64,000 nucleotides of DNA from Oxyruncus cristatus (GCA_013399855.1 VXAY01005269.1:142405-206404); one strand, 5' to 3'; counted from the first letter of the stretch, positions 15,298-29,000 are shown. A program made the numbers and translations. The notes: generated by a model not told the origin, from the letters alone.

Positions 15298-16014
15298 ATG
15301 TATATACACACAACACTCAGTCACATACGGAGTTGTATTAAGCCAAAAGACAAGGTAGGCAGCAGCTTATGGCAGCAGACTGTAAGCTTCATCTATGCCA
15401 AAGATGGGGCCTGGCTTTCCAGGCTGAACAGCAGGTCTTTGTCTCCTGCTTTCTGCAGCCATTTTCCTCTCCTGCTGTTGCTAACACTCAGTGAGCAAAC
15501 AGGATGTAACCCAGGGATGTGCAGATTCTTAGGGAAAGGATGGTCACTTTTCTGTCTGTCTTTGCTTCAGGAAGGTGTAGAAGTGAAATCCTCTCCGAAA
15601 TCCACCCCTTTCAATGTCCTACTGCTGCTTATCCCACTAAGAGCAGGTCTTGCCTCTGTGGGAGAACAGGACACTGCAGGCCTTCTTATTGGGGAAAGGG
15701 TAGTAGATGAAGGTGGGTCCACAAGCAAAGGGTGGACAGCAAAAGTCCTATGCTTCAGGAAAGTGAGGAAGAGGAAGATTACCTGTGAAAAGAGTCAAGG
15801 TCTCAGAAGCACAGAAGGAGAGGAGAAGTGCTGTCACTATTCTGATAACACAACCCCACTGAATCCTCCCTTAGCTTCTCCAGCCTTTTTAGTCTTCTCA
15901 ATCACTTTCTACCCAGAATATCATGGACCTTCATTGACCTCTGATTTTCTAGCTCCAGTCCTACTCCAGAAACCCCATTCTCTCCCCCCACAACCCATCT
16001 GTTCTGTCCGCTGA
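15298..16014 (+). other. Long open reading frame of unknown status in a GC-richer block
   Basis: From the ATG at 15298 the frame is open for 238 codons to the TGA ending at 16014. It is the longest frame here that is not low-complexity or inside a transposon. The predicted peptide starts with a Tyr/Thr/His-rich segment encoded by a TA/CA-rich tract. Leu-rich stretches follow at about residues 55-70 and 105-120, then a basic segment (KVRKRK), and a Pro-rich end. No family was recognised and no consistent signal peptide is apparent. The block 15360-16090 is visibly GC-richer than its flanks, which lowers stop-codon density and makes long chance frames easier. A good splice acceptor (pyrimidine tract then CAG, ending 15570) and a donor-like GAAG/GTGGGT (exon end 15712) lie inside, so a smaller in-frame exon of 142 bases is an alternative. 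It may be chance, a transcript exon or a decayed repeat. Confidence 0.25.
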
Positions 16015-17656
16015 AGCCTTCACTGAATCTTTTTAGCCTCTTTCTCCCATCTGCTGTGACCCATATTGCTGCTTCCATGAAACTGATTCTGCCTACACTG
16101 CTGAGAAGCCTTCAGCTGAGTTAGCATATACAATATGGATTGTTGGTGTCATATGGCCTATATATGTAAATGTCTATAAATAGATTTATTGTCTGATATG
16201 CAGCCAGCAGTTCAGCCAAGGTTCCTATGAACATTCTTAACTTTTTGTCCATGAACACTTAAAATATAAATATAGGCACCTGCTAAAGTTCCTTGCAAAA
16301 CTAATATCCAGATGGTTAGTTACAGGATCTGTATCTAAGATTCAACTTCGTTCTCAATCTGTGGACATATTTAAGGCTATTGATGATAGATCTTTACTTC
16401 CAAATCCATGAACTTGCTAAGAACAAGTTTTTGCACTTAACTGCCAAGGTCACCCTGACTATTTTATCATATCTTTATTTATCACAGCCAAGAGATTACT
16501 GAAAATTGTTTTTTGCTCCATTTTTCAGTTCTATGTTAAATTTTACAGTGTGTAAAGCTGTATTTCTTCATGGGAAGTGGTTTTCAATTTAACTCTTTGA
16601 AAAGGATGGCAATCAGATTGACCATTTAGCAAATCTTTGAAGCAAAATACTGACATTGCAGTGAATCCAGCTTTAGTTTTCAATTTTAGAAATTATTTCT
16701 GCCCATTCCTTGTGACTAGCACAGAACATGCACTAATCCAGAACAGTAACAATTAACCACAGACACCCAACTGTAAGAGCCACTTTAGCAGACAGGTGGA
16801 ATTGGACTAATTATCATACAAGGTTACACGGAAGGAAAAAAGACCTACAGTCTCTCCAGGAGAATTACAATCCAGTGATGGCCCCCTCTCTTTGCTGGAA
16901 TTATCTCCAAATCGCACCTGCCAACCTGTAGGGAAGCATTCCCATGGTTTGTGGCTGAGAACACGGTCGGGTAAACTGTTGTTTTAGCTGGATTGAAATT
17001 CCTCCGTACCTCTACTTGTTTCAAAGAATGCTGTACAGTAACTGTTTCTGCAGTAAAGAAGACACTAACAATATAAAAATCACATTAGAAATTATAATTT
17101 TTTAAAAAAATTATTTAATGAGCTTTAGGTTGAGATACCACTGAGAGATTTCAGTCTCAGAATGGTTCTTATCATCGTGGTTGAATTGAGATGCCTTTCC
17201 ACATAGATATGAGAACGTAATTCCTTTGTTGAAGGAGGAGACCAGGATCTAGACAGGGATCTGTAGAAGCATTTGTGCTGAATGAAAAACCTGCTCAGTT
17301 TGCAAGCAAGAAGTGTTAATACAAGAGTGAAATTTCAAAGCCTGAATCTTTGGAGAGGTAGATGAGATATCTAAGAAGCAGAATGTCACCTCTTTTACTT
17401 GGGATTCTCAGTGGTGCATCTTATCCCTGGACCATAAGTCATCTTTTTCCTGGAGGTTGTGAGAATGCAGAGTTTTCTCTCACCTCACAAGTTTGTCATT
17501 CTAACCTGTATCTTGGAGAAGATGAGTAGTAAAACCTATGAGAAAGATCTCCATTATTTCTGTTAAGTACCCTCATCATTGTTTTGTAAGTACACTCTTG
17601 CTCACAATGGTTATATCTAATTAAATATTTTTAAAGTGATGAGACATTTGAATCAT
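16015..17656. other. Unique sequence, no gene recognised
   Basis: The moderately GC-rich tail of the preceding block grades into AT-rich unique DNA by about 16.1 kb. No open frame with recognisable content, no repeat and no RNA gene was seen. Confidence 0.5.
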
Positions 17657-17704
17657 TTGGATTAATTATCAATTGGATTAATCATCAATTGGATTAATCA
17701 TCCA
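17657..17704. repeat. Three tandem 16-bp units carrying GGATTA
   Basis: Three head-to-tail copies occupy 17657-17672, 17673-17688 and 17689-17704. They follow the unit TTGGATTAATCATCAA, with one substitution in the first and one in the last copy. Each contains GGATTA, the reverse complement of TAATCC, which is the core bound by OTX/PITX/bicoid-class (K50) homeodomains. Whether the array is functional cannot be told from sequence. Short duplications of this size also arise by slippage. Confidence 0.9.
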
Positions 17705-20700
17705 AATTTTTGTGGCAAAGAATTTCTGATGTTACTAATCCAATTCTCTATGACTGAGGTAAATTGCCAAAAAGTCTTTTCGATGGAAGAATCCAGTGTG
17801 TACAGATTATTTGAAAATGATAATTTTAGAGAAATTAGTTTGCATGAGTGAGAACAGAAAATGTTTATTTTCTTGAAAGAAAATTGTGTTAATTGCAACT
17901 ACTCTCATTCATTGTGTCTGTCTGTCTCAGTACATGCAGAGTGAGAGTGCAGTGCTGTATACAAGCAGTCAAACTCAATACATGGAGAAAGAAAATGACA
18001 GTAGCTATTTGTGTGATAACTTTCACATGATTGTGCTATGTCCAGTGTTTGAATATTAGCTTCAGAGTCCAGATGGTGTCTTATGGAAAACCAGTGCTTC
18101 GATCTTCAGCACTGTTTCTACAGATCTAGAGCTAAACAACTGAATTAAAGATTGAGATTTATATTTGTGGTCACAAGATGGTCTAGTGCACATCTGGAAT
18201 CTGAGAACTGGCATGTAGACATAGCTGCTATTATTCTAAAGAAGAATTATCAGAGGGAGAGTGAAAGACAGGAAAGATTAAAATAAAGAACATTGGATTT
18301 CAAATTACTCTAGACAAAAATAGATTTAACCTCACTTATTTTTAGCAAATTATTGAGACACATTTTCATTGCAGCTTAGTTGTTTTCAATACATTAATTT
18401 ATTTTACGGTGATATTGTACACACTGCAGTGTTCATATGGTATGGACTTAAATATAAATATTTGCATTACTTGGATCCATGAAGCCAGCAAATTTTAAAA
18501 CCAATCTTACATTAGACGTGATTTTATCATCTCTGTTATATGGACAGATATCTAGAAATTAATTTGATTCTACAAGTAAGCTATATCAGTGATTTGCATT
18601 AGAAATGCTCAATAGAAGCCCACTGGTGTTATTGGAAAAAAAATCTTTTCTTCAGTTTTTGTGTTAATGAGTTAGTCTAAATAGAAAAGACCTTATCAGT
18701 CAAAGTAGGGGCTGGTTCTAAAATTTTATAATTTCTGGTATCCTACACTGTTATCAGGCCTTATATATGACTTTTTGGTGGTTTTGTTTTTTTTGGATGT
18801 GGTGGATTTGCTGAAAAAAGTACACTTAGAAAAGTAGCTTATAATGTAGGGTAGAGAGAACAGACCTGGTAGTGTCATCATATCCCTTTTGGAAGCTGTC
18901 CTGAGAATGAACTATGACCAGGATGATACCTGGAGCTAGGTCTAAATGAGAAAGAAGTTAATCAGTAAAAACAACCAAGATTCCAGTTTTCATTCACTTG
19001 CCCTATGTTATTTGACAGTGTAGACATACCTAGTGAGGTTATGTCTGAGTTTCCTTGTCTTTGGCATGGGAATTTAAGATGAGAAAGGTGTGATAAAGGT
19101 AAAGATGGTCTATATGGGATCAGGCACTGACCCAGCTTTCTTGTCATGCTGTTTTTCCAAGAGAATATGGAAGTTCAGGGTTCAGAGAATCTTCATAGTC
19201 ATGCCCCTTAAATGTAAGGCTTAGGGTTCTGTTTACAATGCAAACTTCAGTGTTATAGAAAGAGAACTGATTTTGTGTCAAATGGATTATTTCATGTTCT
19301 CACAGCCTTGCCACATCAGAGGACCTACCTCTGTAAAATATCATAATAGAAAAGAATACAACTGGCACTGAGTTCCTGCAAACTTTTATGTTTACCTGGA
19401 TTGCTTTGAGCTGTAAGACAAGGTTTGGGCCAGTTCTTCATTTATCTTTTCCTACATCATTCCTCTTTCAACAAATCGTAGCCAATCACAGACAGAATTC
19501 CTCCAAGGTATCTAGGGATTATCTTTCCAGATAGTGTGGTCATAGCTACTTTTTCAGCCAAAGGGCTAAAGTTACTCTTGTAACAGTTTTCCTTTAAGGA
19601 AGAGAATTTGATGGTAGGACTGAAAACCTGAATTAGGGTAGACCATGTATCATCAAATACATGATCTCCTGTTTGTTCTTCCTCTGCATGCACACAAAAA
19701 TCCATATTTTCCTCTTGAATCCATGCTTCATGCCTTTGTCCCTCATCTCTGGTCCTCGAGGTTTTCAAAATCTTCCCACCTGTTTCTCATAATGTAACAT
19801 TTATATTACTCCTTCCAAAGTGTGAACTCTTCATGGTGAAGCATGTCAGAAATAAACCATTGCTTTATTTCTTCTTTGTATGGATACAATCTACTTGATA
19901 CATATACTCTGAAATGTACGTCTGTAGATTTATGGGAAAATTAATAAAACAGAAATTAAACCTGACAGCTTTGAAGTGATATGCTACCCTTAGCATATGG
20001 GCTACCTCACACGAACACTTTACAGGATTTGTATTGGGATTATGGGCAGTAACTAAATGGGGGCTAACTTCTGGACAATATTCCTAAATCTCATTTGGCA
20101 GGTTTTGGATGCTGTATAATACTTACAGTATTATTATGTCACACCAGTGATGCTACAGTCATCATTAAGATAGTCCCTTTATTCTTAGTGCTAATTTTGT
20201 CTTATAATTGCTTTTACAGTGAAAGTTTGTATGTTTTTTCCAAGCAGACAAATGAGCTTCCTTTAAAAAATTAAATGCTTCTTTCTCCAGCAAGACATGT
20301 TTTGAAGATCCAGTTTCCTCAAAAATAGGCAGCTATCCTTTATGTTCTGAGCTTTTAAATATATACTAATCACTTGCAGTATCAGCTTTGGCACCATTAA
20401 AAAAAAAAAAAAGGAAGTAAAAATGTGTAAACAACATTATTTTTATGAGGATACTATACTAATTTCTTCCAGTATTGGTATACATCAAGGATCTCACATC
20501 TTTAGGGGTGTGAGTGAAGAATTAGTACAGGTTCATTTACATAAGACAGAGAGCAGACTCCTTCTGACACATCCAAATCCGAGACATGTGATTTAAGTAA
20601 TTTTTCTTGGAATACGGAAATAATTGCAATTTAACTTGGAGTATTTTTCTTCTGGTTATCCTGGTTGATATTTCCTGCAGTCACTTTGCAATCACTGCAT

Positions 20701-23079
20701 TGTTCCCCTCTTAGAAGTAACAGAAGTACTGAGGAGAGAAGTGGAGTGAATATCAAAGTTCTTCATCCAAAGCAGCCACAACCTATAGAAAAAGCAGCAG
20801 ATAACTTGAAGTGAAAAAAGATTGCTTACTGTGAATCGAAAAAAAGTCTTGTTTTCTGCATAGCTGTAATTGTCTTTGCTGGCTTAACCTCTCTGATTAT
20901 TTTTATACAATCTTTCTGAACAAATTAGGTATTGCCACTGGTTTGGTGTCAGGAGAGTAGGACATAAAGGAACTCTTTTCTGATAGGAGCCTTCATTTTT
21001 ATTTGCTTCTACTCATTCTGTAAAATGCACCATATATGTTTGACAGTTGCTTGAGCCCCATGCTTGTGCTCTAGATAGATTGGAAATAGATTTGCAGGGT
21101 ATATATAAACTGTGTTCGTACTGTTTGGAATACCTTTGTTCCAGAGTGTGCATTTCCGTCATTGTCAAAATATCCTACAAGCATATTTTTGCTTTCTTTG
21201 GAGACAGATTGTTACTTTCAAAGACTAGTAATAACTGCTTTCAAACTATATGTTTTTATGATCATAAAATGCAATTGGTTTTTCACTCCGGATGCAATAA
21301 TTTTATAGTTAGTGAATATAATTTATGGTTGATTTCAGTAAATATGAATTTATTTATGTTGGTGAAATTCCAGCCATTGTGCTGCATTACAGTCCAAATG
21401 GATTATGAAGCTCAAGCAGGACTGGATGAGAGTGAGAGAGAAGGAAAAGCAAATTTCCCCTGGTCACGTGCAGTAGCTGGAGAACGAGTTCATGGAAGCT
21501 ACATCCAAACTATGCAAGTGTCTCTGCCAAGAAGAGACTAGGACGTTCTGCACAGCAATGAATACTCTAGTTCTTTGTGTATTCTTACTTCCTGTTCAGA
21601 GACATTGGCATATGGAGTGCCAGTGAATTTTAGCTGCCTACATTGTCATCTACTCTAGTCCTGCAGGAATTCCTGTTGCACGTGTGCACTACATGTACAT
21701 GAATATAATACATTTTATCTTCTAGCCTTGTTTTATTTTGTTATGGAAGTATATTTGAACATATGTGAAAAAAAGTGCGTTTTCAAATATATGTCTCATC
21801 ACAAAATAGTAAAAGTGGCATATAAGGGGTTAACGGAATGATGAGGCAAAAACCTGCAGTGCCAGCAGAATTCCCCAAAGGGTAAACAAAACTCTTAACT
21901 GTTGCAAACAATAAATTGTCAATACCTTGTAGAAACAGTGGATAATGAAAAGTTATAATGCCTATAGTTAGTACCCTCTTTAAAAGAATTTACACAGGAT
22001 ATGAAATTAAATTCTATGCACAGTTCTCTTAATTTGCCCTTAATTAAACAATACTCCATAAATGGTGCATTCAGTGACCAAATGTTCAGAGACAGCAAAA
22101 TGGTGGGTCCCAAGCCATTAGGAATGAAATAAAGTCAGTCCCCTGAGAGCCTGCTAGAATCTGGTCTATCTAAGTGACAACTGATGGTTTAGGAAAGATA
22201 ATTAACTTTGCAATTACAAACCGCAGCTTTCACCAGTGCTGTTTCTTTCAGTATTCTCTTCTAAATGTTTTACTATTTTTACGGTGAGATAACATGCTTT
22301 TAAAAAATGCTGAGTTCATAGGGATCCATTTTTCCTACAGAAATATAATCTGAATATTTTATTTTAAATATTTCAGATCAATAATTACATGCACAGTTAT
22401 TTTATAAATTACAGTATATAAATGTTACATTTTCTCTGACTGTCAAGACTTCTTTCTTCACTTTAAAGGTGAAAGAACCATACTGCATCAAACAAATTTC
22501 ATATTTTTCTTTTGGTAGCAAATCCTGGACCTAGCAAACCTAAATTAAGTTCATTCTTTAGCTGTGCAGATTGAAATTCTCTTCAGCACGGGGAACATAA
22601 GTTCTAACCTGCTAATTTGCCTTCATATGGATAAAAAATACCTACATAGAGTGGGAATTGCTAGTTGAATCCATGGATCTGTACCCTTGATTATCTTTAC
22701 CATTATGTCTCCCAGCACATGAATTAGTACATTTTCATGCTGGCGTACATGTCATGAAATCTTCAAATATGCAATATGCTCATACTTACATGTACAAGCA
22801 TTGGTATTTTGATATGATGTATTAGGGGATTAAGAAAAAGCTTAGCTTAGAGAGTATAATATTATGTTTGACTGTAGTGCTTTGTTGAGGCTGTGGATGT
22901 CTGTAATGAACAGAATTCCAGGTAGGTATGGAAACCAGTAAGGAAGAAGACAGAATCAGGACCCAAAATTCACAAAAAATCTATGTGACTTTATCTGCTG
23001 TGCTCTTGTATACTGTAGTATGCTGAACAGCATTAGGACTCGCTTCAGAAAATCCTGGCTTTAGCTGACCAAGCTAATT
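17705..23079. other. Unique AT-rich sequence, no gene recognised
   Basis: Scattered short frames were seen, the longest being 164 codons at 21047-21541 on + and 103 codons at 19457-19768 on -. Neither shows a domain or convincing splice context. An A-run lies at about 20399-20412. No transposon tail was recognised. Confidence 0.5.
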
Positions 23080-26028
23080 TGGCATGCTATAAAGGACCAG
23101 TTCAAACTGGCAGCACCAAAAACCAAAGAGAAGGCCGAAGGCAAACAAAAGAGACTTCAGGGTACTGGGAAGATTGGTAGAGGGATCAGGAGCACAGGTA
23201 GTAATTTCTTTGATCCTTCTGGTAACAAGGAATAATATTGATAAAAATAGGCATTGATCCATCAGATCAATGAGTGGCTCTGATGTTGGTGTAATTGGAA
23301 AAATGGGTTTTTTTGACCATGGGATGATCTACTCAACACCTGATCTACTGACATCTGGTGGGGTTTACTTATCTCAGAGTGGAAAAGCAGTTTTAGTGCA
23401 AGCTTTCAACTAGCTTGGAAGGGGGAAGAGGACAAAACCAGGCTCACCAGTGATGAGCGAGGGGATGGGGTGCCAAAACTTGAAGAAACCAGCACTAACA
23501 AGATCCCTCAATCTGCCTCATGAGGGGTTGGCTCCACTGTACCACACCGGAAATGTTTCTACACTAATGCACACAGCTTAATGAACAAACAGGAGAAGCT
23601 TGAAGCTTTGGCCCAGTCCCAGAATTTGACATCACTGGCATAAGTGACACCTGGTGGGATGAGACCTGTGACTGGAATGCCCTGTTGAACAGTTACAACT
23701 CTTCAGAAGGGATACGCAGGGCAGAAGAGGCAAAGGGGTGGCACTGTGTGAAACAGAAGGGTTAGAATGTAGAATATATAGAGCTCACAGTGGGATTGCG
23801 ACCACAAAGCTATCAAGTTTAAAAATCTCTGTTGACAGGAAGAAAAGTGCCAGTAAAACCTCAACTCTGCACATGAGGAGAGTAGACTTCAGGTTGCTCA
23901 TGGAATTAATAAGTAAAGTCCCCTGCAAAAATGTTTTTTGCAGGTGCTGGGGTCCATCAGTGCTGGTCACTTTTCAAACATCACCTCCTAAAGGCCCAGG
24001 AGCAGCATTTCCCAAATGTCAGAAGTCAAGCAGGTGAGGCAGAAGACTGGCTTGGCTGAACAAGGTTCTTCTCTTGGAAATAAGACAAAAAAGGAAGGTG
24101 TATGCCCAGTGGGAGCAAGGTCAGGTGATATGGGAAGAATTCAAAGATGCTGTTTGTTGCAGTAGGGAGAAAGTTCATGCAGCCTAAGCTCAACTGGAGT
24201 TGAAGCTGCCAGAAATGTGGGGGACAATAGAAAGATTTTTTTTAAATACATTAATGGCAATAGGCAGTATAGAAACATCATCAGCCCGTTAAAGTATGGG
24301 AATGGTCACCTCATAAACAGGGACAGACACAAGGCAGAGGGGTTTAACACTTTCTTTGCCTCTGTCTTCAACATGGATGAGGGACTAAGGGGGTCTCAGT
24401 GCCCTGAGATGGAGGACCACGACTGTGAGAATGATCTACTCCCAGTTGACCGTCAAATTGTGTGGGATCTGCTGCTCCAAATGCTGCTCTACAAATCCAT
24501 GATGCCCAGTGGGATTTATCCCAGAATCCTCAAAGAGCTGGCTGATGTAATCACAAAACCTCTCTCAATGATTTTTGACCAGTCTTGGGAATCTGGAAAG
24601 GACCCAGCTGACTGGAAGCTGGCAAACGTTGTCTCAATTTTCGAGAAGGATAAGAAGGATGACCCTGGAAACTACAGGCCTGTCAGTCTCACTTCAGTGC
24701 CTGGTAAAGTTATGGAGAAGATTATTCTGGAAGGTATTGAAAAACATCTGACAGACAATGCAGCCATTGGTCACAGCCAGCACAGCTTTATGAGAGGAAA
24801 GTCCTGCTTATCAAACCTGATTTCCTTTTAGGACAAGGTAACCACCCTAGTTGATCAGGGGAAACCAGCTTATGTAATCTTTTTGGATTTCAGTAAAGGT
24901 TTGATACTGTCTCTCACAGGATCCTTCTGGACAAACTGTCCAGCACAAAGCAGGATAAACACGTTACACGGTGGGTAAGCAATTGGCTCACGGGTCAAGC
25001 CCAGAGGGTAATAGTGAATGGGGTGAATCAGACTGGCAACCTGCAACTAGTAGGGTTCCACAGGGCTCCCATCTTAGTCCCTGTGTTCTTCAACATTTTC
25101 ATAGATTACTGGGATGCAGGACTGGAAGGGATATTAAGCAATTTTGCAGATGACACTGAGAGGAGCTGTTGACTCCCTCGAAGGCAGGGAGGCCCTGCAG
25201 AGAGACCTCAACAAATTAGAGGACTGGGAAATCACCAATCATATGAAGTTCAACAAGGAGAAGTGCTGGATTCTGCACCTGGGAAGGGGCAACCCCGGAT
25301 ATATGTACAGATGGGGAAATGAGATGTTGGAAAGCACTGCAGTGGAAAGGGACCTAGAGGTCCTGGTCGATGGCAAGTTGAATCTGAGTCAGCAGTGCCC
25401 TGACAGCCAGGAGGGCCAACTGTGTCCAGGGGGGCATGAGGCAAAGCATCGCCAGCCGGTTGAGGGAGGGGATTGTCCCACTCTGCTCTGCACTGGGTCG
25501 GCCTCACCTGTTGTATTGTGTGCAGTTTTGGGCACTGCAATATAAAAAAGACGTTCTACTATTAGAGAGTGTCCAGAGGAGGGCAATGAAGATATATAGC
25601 TCCTCATACTGCTTGCCTTGAGGGGAAGCCGTATGAGGAGTGGCTGATGTCACTTGATGTGTTCAGCCTGGAGAAGAGGAGACTGAGGGGAGACCTCATT
25701 GCAGTTACAACTTCCTCATGAGGAGAAGAGGAGGGGCAGGCACTGATCTCTTCTCTGTGGGGACCAGTGACAGAACCCTGGCCTGAAGTTGTGTCAGGGG
25801 AAGTTTAGGTTGGATATTAGAAAGAGATTCTTTGCCTTTGGTTGTGCACTGGAACAGGCTCCCCAAGGCAGTGGTCACAGCACCAAGACTGGCAGGATTC
25901 AAGGAGCATTTGGATGATACTCTCAGGCACGTGGTGTGACTCCTGGGGATAGTCATGTACAGGGTTAAGGGTTGGATTGATGAACCTTATGGGTCCCCTC
26001 CACTCAGCATATTCTGTGATTCTGTGAT
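23080..26028 (+). mobile_element. Long CR1 non-LTR retrotransposon copy (degenerate)
   Basis: A chicken-repeat-1 type LINE in sense orientation, about 2.95 kb, unusually long for a normally 5'-truncated family. The 5' part (about 23080-23560) matches the region before the CR1 second ORF. The endonuclease start is seen at about 23580-23700 (MNKQEKLEALAQSQ, then after a frameshift GISDTWWDE). The rest of the endonuclease is shortened, because the pre-RT segment resumes by about 23880, leaving only some 170 bases where several hundred are expected. RT motifs are NYRPVSLTSVPGK (24669), FLDFSK (24876) and FADDT (25143), in different frames separated by stops and frameshifts. The RT-distal segment (HMKFNKEKC, RPHLLYCVQFW) follows to about 25600. 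The 3' UTR ends in ATTCTGTG repeats at 26011-26028. It can encode no functional protein. Confidence 0.93.
24217..24834 (+). pseudogene. CR1 reverse transcriptase, N-terminal part (largest open fragment)
   Basis: This 204-codon open segment lies within the CR1 copy. It holds the connector before the RT domain (AEGFNTFFASVF near residue 45), the ADWKLANVVSIF block, the NYRPVSL motif (about residues 150-160) and the QHSFMRGKSCLSNL segment near the end. A stop at 24832 interrupts the domain. The next RT motif (LDFSK) follows shortly after in the same strand, so the break is a simple decay mutation. In an intact element this protein carries out target-primed reverse transcription. This fragment lacks the catalytic ADD motif, which lies downstream in another frame. 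Confidence 0.85.
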
Positions 26029-29000
26029 ACTATTAGCTATACTATACTATTTAGTAGCTGAAAGTAAAATTTAGACCCTGCCTGAAGTGCAGCAGCTTCC
26101 TTATCATCAGCTGCAGATTGCTGCTGATGCCCGATGTCAGACTCTGCTGTAAGCAGCATAGGTCCTGGCCCTGTTTACTGGGATGTCCCATGGAAGTCTT
26201 CTCTAATCAACTCATCATTTTGCCTATGTTCAGGGGAAGCTGATTTATCTCTCTATGCCACCACGGTAAGTGGTAAGGACATTTTTCTCACCCCCTTTGA
26301 GTTTGAATTGGAACCATCAGAAACTTTCTTGTTCGTACACACGTACAGTTGAGGATGCAACACTCTCAAATCTCAGTCACAGACTCTGAGTGCTGTGTAA
26401 GAACACATTATTTTAAATAATGTATATCTTTCTGTTAATGGTGCATTTTTGTGAATTGTGCTGTATAACTCCAGTTGCACTGGTCACATCCGTACAACTT
26501 TACATTTGTCATTTATGTGTGGTTAACTTTAGAAAAGCAAGGAAAATGCTGTCATAACAGCTTGGTACTTAAATTGCACTAGTTTTAAGTGACAGTTTTA
26601 GACTTTAATGATGGGCACTGTATACTGACATGTAAATTTGTAGATTCTCAGGTTGTTATTACTGATAACTCATATATATTTTGTTTCCCTAACCAATCTT
26701 TCTTCATGAATATGCTTAAAATACTCAGCTGTCTTGTATGTCCTTTTGTCCACCTTTGCCACTTGTGAAGTGATACACACATATGCTTCATCGCTGTTAA
26801 TAGTTCGAGCTTATAAGAGGGCTTAGGTTTTTAAGGTAGTCTGAACACATGTATGAAAGGAGTCATTGCCTACAAAATCCCTGGTATTGCCCTCAGTGAT
26901 TCTTATATGGGTTTCTGGATGCTGTATTGATGCTTGTGTTTAACATATCTTTCCACTGGAATGTGATGCAATTCTCTGTGATATCACCACTAGTGAGGGA
27001 TTTTAAATTCTTTTTGCTGAGCATCACACAAACTGCAGTACTATTTCCCTGTCCTTCAGTGTTGTTACCTCTGAAGACAATACACAGAACTAGAGAAGGA
27101 CTATTGTAATACGGGAATCAATAAAGACTCTCTATTTGCAAGTACCAGAATGTTTATGCTTTTAAAAATTAACTGTTCTTATAAAATGCATGTAATTATT
27201 GTCAAACACTGTCTGTTATTTTATATTTAGAAGCAACTTAAGAAATTACATGATCTGAATTCATCCCAGGTTAATAAAAAATGGAAAAATTGAGAGATCT
27301 ATGGGAAAATACTGTTTATATATCTGCATTCCTATAAATACAAAGATGGAAAATTATACTTCTTTCTAAAAAGAATTAACTTTAGTTCTTGTCCATTCTT
27401 TTTGTGCATTTCCCCAAGATTTTCTAATATGCTTTAGTAGTTTTAATTCTAGATCTTAGTTTGGACTGATGCTCCATATGGATTAAAAAACAGATAATAA
27501 GAGATGGATTCACGTTTTCAAAATCATCAAGTGATTTGAAAGAAAAGTGCTTCACAGTGTTAAATTCCAACAATTTGATTTGGCTGTTATTGTAGAACCC
27601 TGGTATCCAACACTGAATTTCTTCAGAGAGGAAAACTTTATCTCCACCCTCTTTTATGATGTGTGATCCAAAATGCCAATCACTGGGAATGGAATACAAT
27701 TATATTCACTAATATGTCTAAAATAGAAACTCTTGCTGTCAATATATACTCATTAGTACTGAGTTGCAAATGAATTCTGGAATTGTGCTCTTATTAATTA
27801 GGTGGCAGACTAGAAAACTTCCTTGCTTCTGTTTAGCCAGATGGAGGGACAGTGGGTGTAATGACCTATGTTGGGCCTTTCCCAGGGGATTTCTTTGGTG
27901 TTTCTTGGTGTCAGTATGGGTCCATCTTCCATTTGCCATTTAAAATAAACAGCCCCAAACTTGCACAAGTGTACACGCTTAAATTACATTCAGGAAAAGA
28001 CATGGTAATTTTGTTTAGTTTTAAAATTAGTCATGCAATCACATTCTTAAAATTCCAGAGGGACTTGGGCAAACACAGATGCAAGGTGAAATAGATTTTT
28101 TTAGGAAAATGTAAGTCAGTCAGCTTTTTTTCCCCTTGTTACATTATCCTACATGGTCTGCTGTACAGTCTGCCAACATAGAGATGTTTGGTTTTAAAAC
28201 TCACTCTCATTCTTGTCTTTTACTATTTTTTTGCCTTACGAGTTGCTTAGAATTCTAAGAGGCTTTAGTGATTCAAAAATGGACTTCTGGGGGAGGAGAG
28301 GAGCAGGGGAAGTTGGTGATCAGCCCGCATGAAAAGTCCCCAATTCTTTAATTGACCCAGTATATTCTAAAGAGTCATCAAGTTACTTAAATGTGTATCT
28401 TCATTAAAGGGTATGAGTAATACCATGAATTGAATGTAATTACTCATGGGCTTTAAGTTTTGCATGAATCAAGTATCATCCGGCATAGTACCCTACATGA
28501 GAAAATATTTGTTAAGATTTGCAGAAGATACTTCAGCTTTGTCAGCACAAAAATAATTCTTTGAAAGCTCATCATTCATTTCAAATGTATAAGAAACAGA
28601 AAACTGCACCTTCAGAATAATATGTAACATCACGTTGCGGTTTTTCATGGGTACAGTCCTGTATTAGAAATTAAGTTTTTAAATCTGTGGCACTCAAGGT
28701 AATTGGATAAAGACATTTTCTATTGACCTTATGGATAATTAATTTTCGACGAATAACTTTTATTCGATGTGAACTCCCAACTGGTGTTTGTTCTGCCAAG
28801 TAAAAGGTAATATCAAAAGAATCAGGTGAGCACCCTCCTTTCTCACTGTGCTTCTCTTCATCTTCCCACTGTGCTACTTACTGTACAGACAAATACTGAC
28901 AAGTGTTATTACTTACATGGATCTCACACACTTCCATTTAAATGCACAAGAATGTGCAATTTTTGCTCTCTACAAAAGGAAAATTGTTTGCAAAGAAACC

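Noticed and set aside
19457..19768. 103-codon minus-strand frame with plausible amino-acid mix
   Set aside because: It looked protein-like, but no motif was recognised and frames of this size are expected by chance.
21047..21541. 164-codon + strand frame
   Set aside because: No recognised domain, Cys/Phe/Ile-rich AT-driven composition and no convincing splice sites. A frame of this length is plausible by chance in 64 kb of six-frame sequence.
25250..25956. Minus-strand open frames within the CR1 copy at 23-26 kb
   Set aside because: Antisense shadows of CR1 coding and UTR sequence. The same applies to minus-strand frames at 41767-42544 and plus-strand frames at 54022-54635.
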